Below are positions 1 through 7,893 of a stretch of 44,857 nt of DNA, piece by piece. How positions within the stretch are numbered: the first letter of the stretch is position 1; each line of letters begins with the position of its first letter. The stretch comes from Ruminobacter amylophilus (lineage in GTDB: Bacteria > Pseudomonadota > Gammaproteobacteria > Enterobacterales > Succinivibrionaceae). Location: NCBI RefSeq assembly GCF_900115655.1, contig NZ_FOXF01000019.1, positions 1 to 44,857 of the forward strand, given 5' to 3'. A program made the translations under genes and the position numbers. The notes under the pieces were generated by a model, which was given only the letters and a program-made list of their open reading frames with translations, did no database searches and had not been told where the DNA came from.

Positions 1-566
1 TGTCCCAGGCCGATGACCAGAGGAGAACCGCATCTTGACACCACCATGGAATCAGGTTCGGCTGAATCAATGATTGCGGTACCGTAAGCTCCCTTAACTT
101 GTTTAATGGCCTGCTGCAGAGCTTCAAGCAAACCGCAGCTCTGTTTTCTGTAATAATTTACAAGATGTACAAAAACCTCGGTATCAGTTTCTGAAGTAAA
201 AATATATCCGTGTTTGATTAACATGGATTTGAGTTCAGCATAATTTTCAATGATACCGTTGTGAACCATTGCTATGGTTCCGGACATGTGGGGATGAGCA
301 TTCACTACTGACGGCTTTCCGTGAGTGGCCCAGCGGGTATGGGCAATACCTATACATCCGTCAATGGATTTTTCCGCCACACTGCTTTCCAGAACTGATA
401 CTCTTCCGAGACATCTGTCTCGTAAAATTTCGTATGAGTTACCGGCTGTCTTACTGATGAAGGCTACACCTGCCGAATCGTATCCACGATATTCGAGTTT
501 TTTTAATCCTTCTATAAGAAAATTCTTGACGCTTCTTCGAGCTACAGCTCCGACTATTCCGCACAT
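1..566 (-). CDS. glmS: Glutamine-fructose-6-phosphate aminotransferase, N-terminal part (window edge)
   Basis: GlmS makes glucosamine-6-phosphate from fructose-6-phosphate and glutamine, the entry step to UDP-GlcNAc for peptidoglycan, LPS and, here, the UDP-ManNAc branch of the capsule. Only the first ~188 residues are inside the window; the gene runs off the left edge. The start MCGIVGAVA carries the N-terminal nucleophile Cys of the glutaminase domain directly after Met. The motifs LEYRGYDSAG, GIAHTRWATHG, NAHPH, VHNGIIENY and SETDTEV follow in the order seen in E. coli GlmS, so the N-terminal nucleophile amidotransferase domain is intact as far as it is visible. The start is fixed by Cys2. 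No strong Shine-Dalgarno sequence precedes it. The gene is transcribed away from the capsule locus's last gene and is separated from it by about 500 non-coding bases. Confidence 0.97.
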   Translation of the reverse strand, partial: MCGIVGAVARRSVKNFLIEGLKKLEYRGYDSAGVAFISKTAGNSYEILRDRCLGRVSVLESSVAEKSIDGCIGIAHTRWATHGKPSVVNAHPHMSGTIAMVHNGIIENYAELKSMLIKHGYIFTSETDTEVFVHLVNYYRKQSCGLLEALQQAIKQVKGAYGTAIIDSAEPDSMVVSRCGSPLVIGLG

Positions 567-858
567 GTTATTGATTTATTCCAAGTATACGTGTTGTTAT
601 TGCATTATTTTTTTTGTGAGCAATCTTTGATGATAATAAGTATTTATCATGAATTATTTACGAAATTTAGAGACTTGATTTTTTGATAACAGGAATATAA
701 ATTATATTTGATAAGACAGGCAGACAAAACCTGTTTATTCCATGATTAGTAGAATAATTAGAATTAGTAAGAGAACTTTATCGTTCAATAGAATTGATTT
801 TATATCTGCTTTTTTCAATAGTGCATATATAAAAATAGTATTTCTAGATTTGATTAAA

Positions 859-885
859 GGGTAATCTATTTTCAATAGATTACCC
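859..885 (-). terminator. Perfect 12-bp hairpin, probable terminator of the 1063-2631 gene
   Basis: The arms GGGTAATCTATT (859-870) and AATAGATTACCC (874-885) are exactly complementary around a TTC loop. The stem has only three G-C pairs at its base, and the flanks are AT-rich without a clean T run. It could stop transcripts from the minus-strand gene ending at 1063. A protein-binding palindrome is the alternative reading. Confidence 0.5.
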
Positions 886-907
886 TATTTATATTCCATA
901 AAGAGTT

Positions 908-994
908 TTACTGTTTTAACATGCTCTTATACTGTTCATATGATGAAAATACTTTTTTATCATCCTTTATTTCAGGAATTCTCATCAGAGTCAT
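908..994 (-). CDS. Possible 28-residue reading frame, gene remnant or micro-ORF
   Basis: An ATG at 992-994 opens a frame of 28 codons that ends with TAA at 908-910. The peptide is hydrophilic, contains IPEIKDDKKVFSSYEQYK, and reads like the tail of a larger protein. It is unlike the hydrophobic nonsense usual in AT-rich spacers. A stop lies two codons upstream, so nothing longer is open. There is no evident Shine-Dalgarno. It sits 68 bases downstream of the LtaS-like gene and just before the hairpin at 859-885. It could be a decayed gene end; I do not recognise a family. Confidence 0.2.
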   Translation of the reverse strand: MTLMRIPEIKDDKKVFSSYEQYKSMLKQ

Positions 995-1062
995 ATGTTA
1001 GATATATATTACGCTATTGAAATTCTTAAATGAACATAAAAAAATTATTTTGGAACAAAATG

Positions 1063-2631
1063 CTATTTTTTAAACCGATTCAACCAGCGTACAGCCAAAC
1101 TGCTAACCACCGTATCCGTTTTCTTTTGTTCAATAGAATCCACACGTTCACCTTTATGGCTTGAAGAACTGTTCCATATAAAATATGGTACTCGGCCTTC
1201 CGGTTCCCCCATAAGCTCATAAGCTTTTGGAAGAATAGGAACATGATCTCCGTAAAACACCATTGATACGGGATAATTCTTCTTTTCAAAATTATCCTTT
1301 AGTGTCTTAAGCATGGAATTTTCATTGGCAAGATGCCTTAAATAAACAGCCAGATCCTTATAGTCATGAAAAGAAACAGGCTCTTTGAAATACTTCTGGC
1401 ACTCCGATTCAGTGATAGACTCAAGATTAAGCGGACCGTGGTTTTCCATGGTAATCATGAATACAAAAAGAGGCTGTCTGCCGTTCCATTCATCACAGAG
1501 TTCCATTAATTTATTCGCAATGGCAGAATCTGCAACATACGGCCCGAATCTTTCCGCATCACCGAAAGATCTGATATCCAGAAATTCATCGAATTCCCAT
1601 TTTCTGAATATCACGTCACGATGATAAAAACCGGAATAATAAGGATGAATGCAGACTGTATGATACCCCTTGCGCTTAAGCATATTCACAAATGAGGCTA
1701 CCGGCCATCTGGTTGAAGAAATCTGATAAGGACTGAATCTGTGTCCCTTCATGTCTTCAGGACTGATACCTGTCAGAAAAGAAAATTCAGTTCTGATGGT
1801 GTTGGCCCCCCATGCAGGAACCTCCATTTTCCCGAAACTCACACTTTCACTGCAGATTTCATCAAAATCCCTGAGAATGTCTTCTCTGATGTTTGCATTC
1901 CACTTTCTCGGGTCAAAAAAAGATTCACTCTGGATGGCTATGAGATTAGGCTGAACCGCAATATCTGAATCATCAGCTCTATTGTTCCGTTCCTGCTTTT
2001 CGTTTTCTTCTCCCGACATTTCAAAAGGAGATTTAACCTGAGGCTTATCAAGGTAGGCCAGAAAATAACTCCACAGGAATACGGCAAACCCCATATTGTC
2101 TATATCGGTTCTGATACAGAAGGTGTTCTGTTTTTTTATGTCTCTTAAAAGAAACAGAATCAGAAGACATAAGAATTCCCCACCGATAATCGTGGCTGCA
2201 GCCACAGGATCTCCGAACCTGTCAACATAAGAGGAATCAATGCAGAAACCTAAAATAATAATGGCGGCAGCCATTATTATTCCCAGAATTCCGGTTACTC
2301 CGAGAAACGGAAAATACAGTCTCGGAAATCTGAAGGCATCTGTGAAATAGTCATAGTCAGAAAAAACCAGTGGTTCTCTTAAGCTCAGATACTTGGCATT
2401 ATTGATTACTATCAGAATGAAATAAACCAGCACTGTTACTGCAGCGGAAAAAACAATTCTTCCGGTAAAAAGAAGCATCAGTCCATACAGGAAATAAAAT
2501 ATGGACAGATGAATCAGCAGAAGCCTGATACCGAACATTTTATGGTGAATTCCCGGTTTAACCAGAAATTCACCCATAAAACAGACCGCAGCACAGAGAA
2601 CACCGGCTCCGACAATGTATGGCAGAACCAT
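1063..2631 (-). CDS. LtaS/OpgB-like membrane phosphoglycerol-transferase family protein (sulfatase fold)
   Basis: A 522-residue inner-membrane protein with five N-terminal hydrophobic segments (about residues 3-23, 34-55, 58-77, 105-131, 143-163), a linker, and an extracytoplasmic sulfatase-fold domain from about 226. The metal and catalytic pattern of lipoteichoic acid synthases is visible: Glu236 in QSES, the probable nucleophile Thr278 in GANTIRTEF (aligned with the Thr of LtaS GKTSDSEF), His398 in MENHG, and Asp462-His463 in YGDHVP. Members of this family move phosphoglycerol or other phospho-head groups between lipids and sugars at the outer face of the membrane. Its ATG directly follows the TAA of the glycosyltransferase-SDR fusion gene, so the two are probably co-translated. 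I infer a role in adding a phosphate-linked group to a glycolipid or the capsule; the donor and acceptor cannot be read from sequence. Confidence 0.8.
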   Translation of the reverse strand: MVLPYIVGAGVLCAAVCFMGEFLVKPGIHHKMFGIRLLLIHLSIFYFLYGLMLLFTGRIVFSAAVTVLVYFILIVINNAKYLSLREPLVFSDYDYFTDAFRFPRLYFPFLGVTGILGIIMAAAIIILGFCIDSSYVDRFGDPVAAATIIGGEFLCLLILFLLRDIKKQNTFCIRTDIDNMGFAVFLWSYFLAYLDKPQVKSPFEMSGEENEKQERNNRADDSDIAVQPNLIAIQSESFFDPRKWNANIREDILRDFDEICSESVSFGKMEVPAWGANTIRTEFSFLTGISPEDMKGHRFSPYQISSTRWPVASFVNMLKRKGYHTVCIHPYYSGFYHRDVIFRKWEFDEFLDIRSFGDAERFGPYVADSAIANKLMELCDEWNGRQPLFVFMITMENHGPLNLESITESECQKYFKEPVSFHDYKDLAVYLRHLANENSMLKTLKDNFEKKNYPVSMVFYGDHVPILPKAYELMGEPEGRVPYFIWNSSSSHKGERVDSIEQKKTDTVVSSLAVRWLNRFKK

Positions 2632-5040
2632 TTACTTCATTCTCCCGTAGCCGAAAAGCGCAGCTATCGGAGCAGCCAGACAGTGTGGCAGGAATGACAG
2701 AGACCAGATCCCGAGATTAAGAGGGAACGGGAATGAAATACGGGCAAGATTCAGATAAAGACCGCGGGTAATGATTCCTGCAGCCCTGTCAGACTTCATA
2801 AGGAAAGGCTTAGGTCCAGGCATGGCTCTGCACATTGGAGAATCAATATACCCGGGAAGAATCACATTGATCTTTATTCCGTCAGGCTTTAACCAGGCAC
2901 GCAGAGAGTTACCGTAATTTCTTAAAGCGGCCTTGGTGGCACAGTATGTAGGAGTATAAACAAGACCGTAGTATGAAGCCAGTGATGACAGAATGGCAAT
3001 CTGTCCCCTGCCTCTCTTGCGCATGGCTGGAAGAACAGAATCAATAAGAGCGATATCCGACAGCAGATTGACTTCTACCAGAGCTCTCGCCTCTTCAAAG
3101 GGCTCCCCTTCCAGATCCTCACCGATGTTGGTGTTAAGACCTGCGTTGGCAATCAGAAGATCCACAGGCATTTTATCGGCAAGACTTGAACCCCATGCCC
3201 TTAATTCATCAACATTTCTTAAATCAAGGATCCTGATATCAACCTCAGCCCCCTGCTTTTCGCACTGAGCCTTTATTTCATTAAGCTTAGCTTCATTTCT
3301 ACCGCTTAAAGTCATATGCATACCGCGACGTGCAAACTTTCTCGCAAGTGCTCCGCCGATTTCACCGGTAGCTCCGGTAATAACCACATGCTTAAGATTT
3401 TCAAAATATCTGCGCTGACCTTCAACCGCACTGAGTGCAAGAGATATACCGAAACCGCAGGTACAGATAGTAGTGTAAAGCAGAGTCCAGAGATTAAAGT
3501 AGCAGATACTGAAAACCATGCCGGATAATGCGTAGATAAATGACACGACTTCCAGCCAGAATATCACTGTTGCCAGTCTGTTACTCTGCATCACTGCCCC
3601 GCCTTTCGGAGTCGGAACAAAAGAAACATTAATTCCCAGAAGAACCTCTATCACTGCAAGGAAGTAATAGAGAGAAAGAGGAAGATACATTAAAACATAA
3701 GCTACGGATTCAAGGAAGGAACAGCCGGTGTTTTCAGTTCTGTCCCCGGCGGCAGTCTTTGAGCTTTCCTGTGTTTTCTGCGGAGCGGCTTCTTTTGCAG
3801 CATCATCGTTTTTTCTGCCGTTATTGTCAGAATCAGTCTGACAGGTAAGATTGATTCCGCAGATATTGTTATATCCCCAGACAATTGCCGTTATGAGGAA
3901 TACGGTACATATGATTCTGAATATCCATCCGAGATCTTCGGTTACAAAAATTGCAGGAACGGCGATAAGAAGCAGAGCATAGAACGACGCCAGCAGAAAT
4001 GTCTGAGACATCATCATAAACGCATTAAGCTTCTGACCTAAAGTAAAGTCGGATTTTCCGGCAAAACCGCAGATATGCAGGAAGGTATTCCTGACCAGAC
4101 CATATGCCCATCTGTGTCTCTGAAGTCTTACTGCTGAAATGGTATCAGGAAGTTCTTCATAAGAAACGACTTCTGAAAGATAGCGGTAATGCCAGCCCTT
4201 AAGCTGTGCTCTGTAGCATAAATCAATATCTTCGGTAAGAGTTCTGTCGCTGAAACCGCCGATATCATCGAGACACTTTCTGCGCCATACACTGGATGAA
4301 CCGGTCAAATTCGCAAGATCCTGTTCCTCATTGAAATTTGCAGTCATTTTATCCTTATGACCGATTTCGGTTGCCAGGAATCTGGTAATAAAGTTTTCAT
4401 TACGGTTTCTGAAATCAATGGCTGTCTGCAGGAATCCGAGAGAACTGTCATGGAAACAGGGAATGGTTCTGATAAGAAAATCTGAAGGCGGTACGCAGTC
4501 AGCATCAAACACCACCACAAAGTCCCCTTTCGCAATCATCAGACCGTAGTTGATGTTTCCTGCCTTGAAACCTTCCTTTGATTCTCTGGAATAATACTGA
4601 ACAACACCGGATCTGAAACCTTCTGAAGCATTTTCATTCTTTTCAGAATCAGCATGATTTCGGGTACTGTTGAATTCTTCAACAATTCTCTTTACAGCAG
4701 TGGCATTTTCCTCATTGGAATCATCCAGAAGAAGAATTTCATAAGCCCCGTCCACATATTCAATTTCAGAAACGGCCTTTATAAGCTGACCTACCACTGC
4801 AACCTCATTGCATACCGGGAGCAGAATGGATACGGTGGGAACATCCTTTATGTCATATTCTTCAGTATCTGATTTTTCAGTATGCTCTTCAGATACCTTA
4901 TCTGAACTGCTGCTGTCCCTGCCGTCATCTGATGACTGCTTCACTTTCTTCTGACCTTCAATAATTTCGTAGCAGGTAAAAGTCACAAAAAAGGCCACTA
5001 AAATAAACAGTAAAACCTGAACAATTATGGAAAAAATCAT
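2632..5040 (-). CDS. Fusion protein: processive-type GT2 glycosyltransferase plus SDR reductase
   Basis: An 802-residue protein combining two enzymes. Residues 1-27 are a membrane anchor, then an acidic linker. Residues ~66-325 are a cellulose-synthase-like GT2 domain: DD at 106-107, DAD at 179-181, TED at 269-271 and QRHRW at 307-311. Hydrophobic segments follow at ~340-392 and 450-537, interrupted by a hydrophilic insert (~400-440). Residues ~549-802 are a short-chain dehydrogenase with the NADP loop TGATGEIG (555-562), NAG (632-634), SS (685-686) and YCATK (Tyr699, Lys703). The frame is open to 5181, but I chose the ATG at 5040: it has a strong GGAGG nine bases upstream and begins straight into the anchor. 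SDRs of this kind reduce 3-keto intermediates of sphingoid bases or fatty chains; rhizobial RkpH is an SDR of K-antigen synthesis. I infer that it reduces the product of the oxoamine synthase (17736-19067) and glycosylates it. Confidence 0.85.
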   Translation of the reverse strand: MIFSIIVQVLLFILVAFFVTFTCYEIIEGQKKVKQSSDDGRDSSSSDKVSEEHTEKSDTEEYDIKDVPTVSILLPVCNEVAVVGQLIKAVSEIEYVDGAYEILLLDDSNEENATAVKRIVEEFNSTRNHADSEKNENASEGFRSGVVQYYSRESKEGFKAGNINYGLMIAKGDFVVVFDADCVPPSDFLIRTIPCFHDSSLGFLQTAIDFRNRNENFITRFLATEIGHKDKMTANFNEEQDLANLTGSSSVWRRKCLDDIGGFSDRTLTEDIDLCYRAQLKGWHYRYLSEVVSYEELPDTISAVRLQRHRWAYGLVRNTFLHICGFAGKSDFTLGQKLNAFMMMSQTFLLASFYALLLIAVPAIFVTEDLGWIFRIICTVFLITAIVWGYNNICGINLTCQTDSDNNGRKNDDAAKEAAPQKTQESSKTAAGDRTENTGCSFLESVAYVLMYLPLSLYYFLAVIEVLLGINVSFVPTPKGGAVMQSNRLATVIFWLEVVSFIYALSGMVFSICYFNLWTLLYTTICTCGFGISLALSAVEGQRRYFENLKHVVITGATGEIGGALARKFARRGMHMTLSGRNEAKLNEIKAQCEKQGAEVDIRILDLRNVDELRAWGSSLADKMPVDLLIANAGLNTNIGEDLEGEPFEEARALVEVNLLSDIALIDSVLPAMRKRGRGQIAILSSLASYYGLVYTPTYCATKAALRNYGNSLRAWLKPDGIKINVILPGYIDSPMCRAMPGPKPFLMKSDRAAGIITRGLYLNLARISFPFPLNLGIWSLSFLPHCLAAPIAALFGYGRMK

Positions 5041-5049
5041 TCTAAAGAT

Positions 5050-5054
5050 CCTCC
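5050..5054 (-). promoter_or_regulatory. Strong Shine-Dalgarno deciding the start of the GT2-SDR gene
   Basis: GGAGG on the minus strand lies nine bases before the ATG at 5040. The longer frame starting at 5181 would place this ribosome-binding site inside the gene and has no comparable site of its own. The same leader pattern, GGAG followed by TTTAGAATGATTT, precedes the glycosyltransferase starting at 35169. Confidence 0.75.
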
Positions 5055-5218
5055 GTAAATCAATCCGGTATTTAAGGATTACCATCCGGGAAAACAGATT
5101 CTGTTTTAATGCAGACTGTCTCCGGGTAATAAAGCAATTCTTAAATACCCGATTATTAATTCTTTCCGCAGACAGTGTCATGCGGAATCTGTCTTATTAT
5201 TAATAAATTATTACAAAA

Positions 5219-5244
5219 GTCATTCAGCTTATCAGTTGAATGAC
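5219..5244 (-). terminator. 8-bp hairpin after the 5315-6421 gene
   Basis: The arms GTCATTCA (5219-5226) and TGAATGAC (5237-5244) are perfect complements around a 10-base loop. On the minus strand the stem is followed by TTTTG and AT-rich sequence, as expected for a weak intrinsic terminator of the two-gene glycosyltransferase unit 7764-5315. Confidence 0.5.
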
Positions 5245-5314
5245 CATATTACCTAAATACCAAAAGAGTATTTTATCTTAAATAGCAGTAAAAAACCTGT
5301 GACCGGTTCATTAT

Positions 5315-6421
5315 CTAGAACTTTATATCTTCGCTCATCTGCTCAAGACGGCGCTCCCAGCTGTGATTGTTCTTTACGTAAATACTTCCGGCCTCTGCTT
5401 TTTCCATATTCTGTTTTGACGGCTCAGCCACCATAGCCGGAAGAATATCCATCAGTTCATCAGGACTTGACACCGCAGTGCAGAAATCCTTGAAATGACT
5501 TTCCACGGCCTTTGAACTGTTGGTTACCATTATTCCTCCGCAGGCAAGGATTTCGATAAGTCTTCTGGAATACATGGTTTCGGAATCAGTAACGGAATTA
5601 ACGTTCAGGCAGACGTTATACTCTTTGTATATTTCCGCAGTCTGAGGATTGCTGAGACTCGGATAAACGTTTATGAATTCACTTTTCGGAAATCTGAATT
5701 CAAAATAACCTGAAAGTCTGGTACTGTTACGATCATATGCATCCAGCATCAGTGATTTGCGGTTGCAGACGTCAAAAACGGCATCCAGAAACATCCTTCG
5801 GGAATTAAGAATCTTACGGTAATAAGACCCCACAAAACACATTCTGTTCTTTTTGAAATTAAAACCGGTAAAATTATGAATTCTCGGCTGATAGGCAATC
5901 TGCATTACAGAAACATGTCTGTCACACTTTCCGGATGGAGAAATCTGCGCCACCCTTTCCTGATATTTAGGTACGCAGTTTTTATCAGTGGTATAGATAA
6001 AATCACATTTTTTGGCCACTTCAATAAACGGCTCAAAATAAGCCCCGTCATCCTTGTTCCAGAATACGGTCGGAATATGAAGTTCATTAGCAAGCCTGAT
6101 TAATGCGGAAAACTCCGAAAGATCATTACTCCCAAAAAGAACGGAATGCTTAACCAGCCTGTAGCTCCATTTCCACTGATAGCCGTGAAAAGCGGATTCA
6201 ACGAATACAAGATCAGGTTTCCATTCAGTCAGAACTTCCCTGAAATTTGTCGGAGTAAGATTTCTGATCCTGCATTCCATGGATAGATTAACTGCCGTAA
6301 GATAGTCCGTAAGCAGTGCGATTTTTAATTTTCCGAATCTGCCGTCACCGGTAACATCTTCATGAATCACCGGATAGTCATACATTACGGAACGCGTTAA
6401 TCTGACAATTTTACCGAGCAT
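5315..6421 (-). CDS. CgeB/DUF3880-type glycosyltransferase
   Basis: A 368-residue cytoplasmic protein of the CgeB/YkvP group of glycosyltransferase-like proteins. The N-terminal half has the DUF3880 pattern: KPDLVFVESAFHG at ~68-80, IPTVFWNKDD at ~115-124, and CDFIYTTDKNCV. The C-terminal half has CFVGSYY (~195) and a nucleotide-sugar-binding stretch around YSRRLIEILACGGIMVTN, with the Glu typical of GT1/GT4 folds. It is clearly paralogous to the N-terminal third of the 7894-11169 protein, which has the corresponding FVESAWHG, IPTVFWNKED and CFAGSYY. Its ATG overlaps the stop of the preceding GT4 gene by one base (TAATG), implying coupled translation and a shared task in assembling the polysaccharide repeat. 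Sugar specificity is unknown. Confidence 0.8.
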   Translation of the reverse strand: MLGKIVRLTRSVMYDYPVIHEDVTGDGRFGKLKIALLTDYLTAVNLSMECRIRNLTPTNFREVLTEWKPDLVFVESAFHGYQWKWSYRLVKHSVLFGSNDLSEFSALIRLANELHIPTVFWNKDDGAYFEPFIEVAKKCDFIYTTDKNCVPKYQERVAQISPSGKCDRHVSVMQIAYQPRIHNFTGFNFKKNRMCFVGSYYRKILNSRRMFLDAVFDVCNRKSLMLDAYDRNSTRLSGYFEFRFPKSEFINVYPSLSNPQTAEIYKEYNVCLNVNSVTDSETMYSRRLIEILACGGIMVTNSSKAVESHFKDFCTAVSSPDELMDILPAMVAEPSKQNMEKAEAGSIYVKNNHSWERRLEQMSEDIKF

Positions 6422-7764
6422 TATCGAAACACCTCATCCGTAAACTGTTTCCACTGTCTGTGAGCTATCACGTACTGCCTTGCCCTGATTCCTTTTTCCC
6501 TGAGACCTTCAGAATCGTATATATTGTTTTTCAGAACCGATGCCAGATCCCTGTAATCACCGGATTTAAAGAAAAGACATCCTGAATCGCCCTCACTGAG
6601 TTCGTCTTTGAATACCGGGAGATCCGGTACAATAACGCACTTTTCCTTGGCCATGGCTTCCACCATTTTAATAGGCGGAATAATCTTGCATACATCAAAC
6701 GGTTCTCTAGGTATACATACCAGAGAACAGTCATCCTGTTTTCTCTTCGCCTCTTCAGGAGATACTCTTCCAAGGAAAGAAACATAACTTTCCAGCTTAA
6801 GCTCTTTTGACAGGGCTTCAAGTGTTTTACGGTATTCACCGTCTCCGAGTATCTCAAGCTTTACCGGCAGATGTTCTTCATAAACCAGCACCGAAATGGC
6901 TTTAAGCAGAGTCTGAATACCTTCATAAACAATCAGCGAACCGGCATAAACAATGGTCACGGGTGCAGCATCAGAAGAATCTTTTCTGTCAGCCGGCTCA
7001 GTAGTTGCTTTCTTTTCCGCCGGCCTGATTCTTTCCACGTCGGCACAGTTCGGCAGAAGTTTTATGGCTGAAGGTTTAACCCCCCATTTTTTCTGAATGT
7101 ACTGAGACAGCTGTTCTGATATTACAAAAACCCTGTCAGCATGAGTGGCCACCAGAGCCTCAAGATCCAGTCCCAGTCTGAAATTATGTGATTTGGCAAA
7201 TTTAGGGTCACGGGAAATTCTGGTAAGCTCCCACAGTCCTCTCATTTCATACTGAAACGGAATACCCAGACGTTTGGCAGCCAGGAGTGCCGGTAAGGCG
7301 TTTACGTGATTGGAAGCAGCATGAACGCATGAAATTCCGTTTTCAACAATGTATTTTTCCAGAGCAAGAGCTGCCTTCTTAACGTAAAAAACCGTAAGTG
7401 AATTATTATCAGGCTTTCTCAAATGCTCGTATTTTATACCGTCAAGAATATTAAAATCAGATTCTTCAGGATACTCAAGAGCATCCCTGCGATCCCAAGG
7501 ATACCCGGTTCTTGTCAGCACAAACAGCTTTTTCTTATGCTCTGATGAAGCGTTGTCACGTTCAAACCCGGCATTAAGAGATTTCAGAATCTCATGAGTT
7601 CTGGTGGTATATCCGCTAATGTGAAAAGGAAGACAGCTCGCAGGAACGTACAGAAAGTTTCCCGGCTCTCCCTGATAACTCTTATCAGTGCCTTTTTCGG
7701 CTTTTTTTAACAGTCTGGTTAATTCATGAATGGTATACCAGCTGTGAAGACAACTTATATTCAT
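6421..7764 (-). CDS. GT4-family glycosyltransferase
   Basis: A 447-residue retaining glycosyltransferase of GT-B fold. The N-terminal acceptor domain contains VPASCLPFHISGYTTRTHE, a pattern common in GT4 enzymes, and ISCVHAASNHVNALPALLAA. The C-terminal donor domain begins at about 268 with VTIVYAGSLIVYEGIQTLLKAI, continues with LEILGDGEY, and has the EX7E-like donor motif in PREPFDVCKIIPPIKMVEAM. There are no membrane segments. A short acidic insert, rich in Lys, Glu and Asp, separates the two domains. It is the first gene of a two-gene unit, overlaps the CgeB-type gene at 6421 by one base, and is preceded by a hairpin at 7848-7870. It should add one sugar of the capsule repeat; donor and linkage cannot be predicted. 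Confidence 0.88.
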   Translation of the reverse strand: MNISCLHSWYTIHELTRLLKKAEKGTDKSYQGEPGNFLYVPASCLPFHISGYTTRTHEILKSLNAGFERDNASSEHKKKLFVLTRTGYPWDRRDALEYPEESDFNILDGIKYEHLRKPDNNSLTVFYVKKAALALEKYIVENGISCVHAASNHVNALPALLAAKRLGIPFQYEMRGLWELTRISRDPKFAKSHNFRLGLDLEALVATHADRVFVISEQLSQYIQKKWGVKPSAIKLLPNCADVERIRPAEKKATTEPADRKDSSDAAPVTIVYAGSLIVYEGIQTLLKAISVLVYEEHLPVKLEILGDGEYRKTLEALSKELKLESYVSFLGRVSPEEAKRKQDDCSLVCIPREPFDVCKIIPPIKMVEAMAKEKCVIVPDLPVFKDELSEGDSGCLFFKSGDYRDLASVLKNNIYDSEGLREKGIRARQYVIAHRQWKQFTDEVFR

Positions 7765-7847
7765 TTATCCAACAATTTACAAAACTTATGCTGTTTAACT
7801 AAATAATATTAAACAGTTCTTTTATAACAACAGATTACAATTATTCG

Positions 7848-7870
7848 GATAAGACGCCTCCGGTCTTATC
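7848..7870 (-). terminator. 8-bp G+C-containing hairpin after the 7894-11169 gene
   Basis: The arms GATAAGAC (7848-7855) and GTCTTATC (7863-7870) pair perfectly around GCCTCCG. It lies 24 bases beyond the stop of the large glycosyltransferase gene. The following minus-strand sequence is AT-rich but lacks a long T run, so termination may be partial. Confidence 0.5.
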
Positions 7871-7893
7871 ATTAACCTTTAATAAAAAGTCAC

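Larger units (their letters stand above)
567..1062. other. Gene-poor AT-rich spacer between glmS and the capsule locus
   Basis: This stretch of nearly 500 bases has no convincing gene. It holds one clear hairpin (859-885), a possible 28-codon reading frame on the minus strand (908-994), and several copies of the octamer TTCAATAG (784-791, 814-821, 871-878, and inverted at 1014-1021). The part next to glmS (567-720) should contain the glmS promoter, but I see no confident -35/-10 pair there. Confidence 0.6.

Noticed and set aside
5041-5181. The 47 extra N-terminal codons of the GT2-SDR frame
   Set aside because: A strong GGAGG lies inside this stretch at the right distance from ATG 5040, and the extra part is unlike a signal or anchor.
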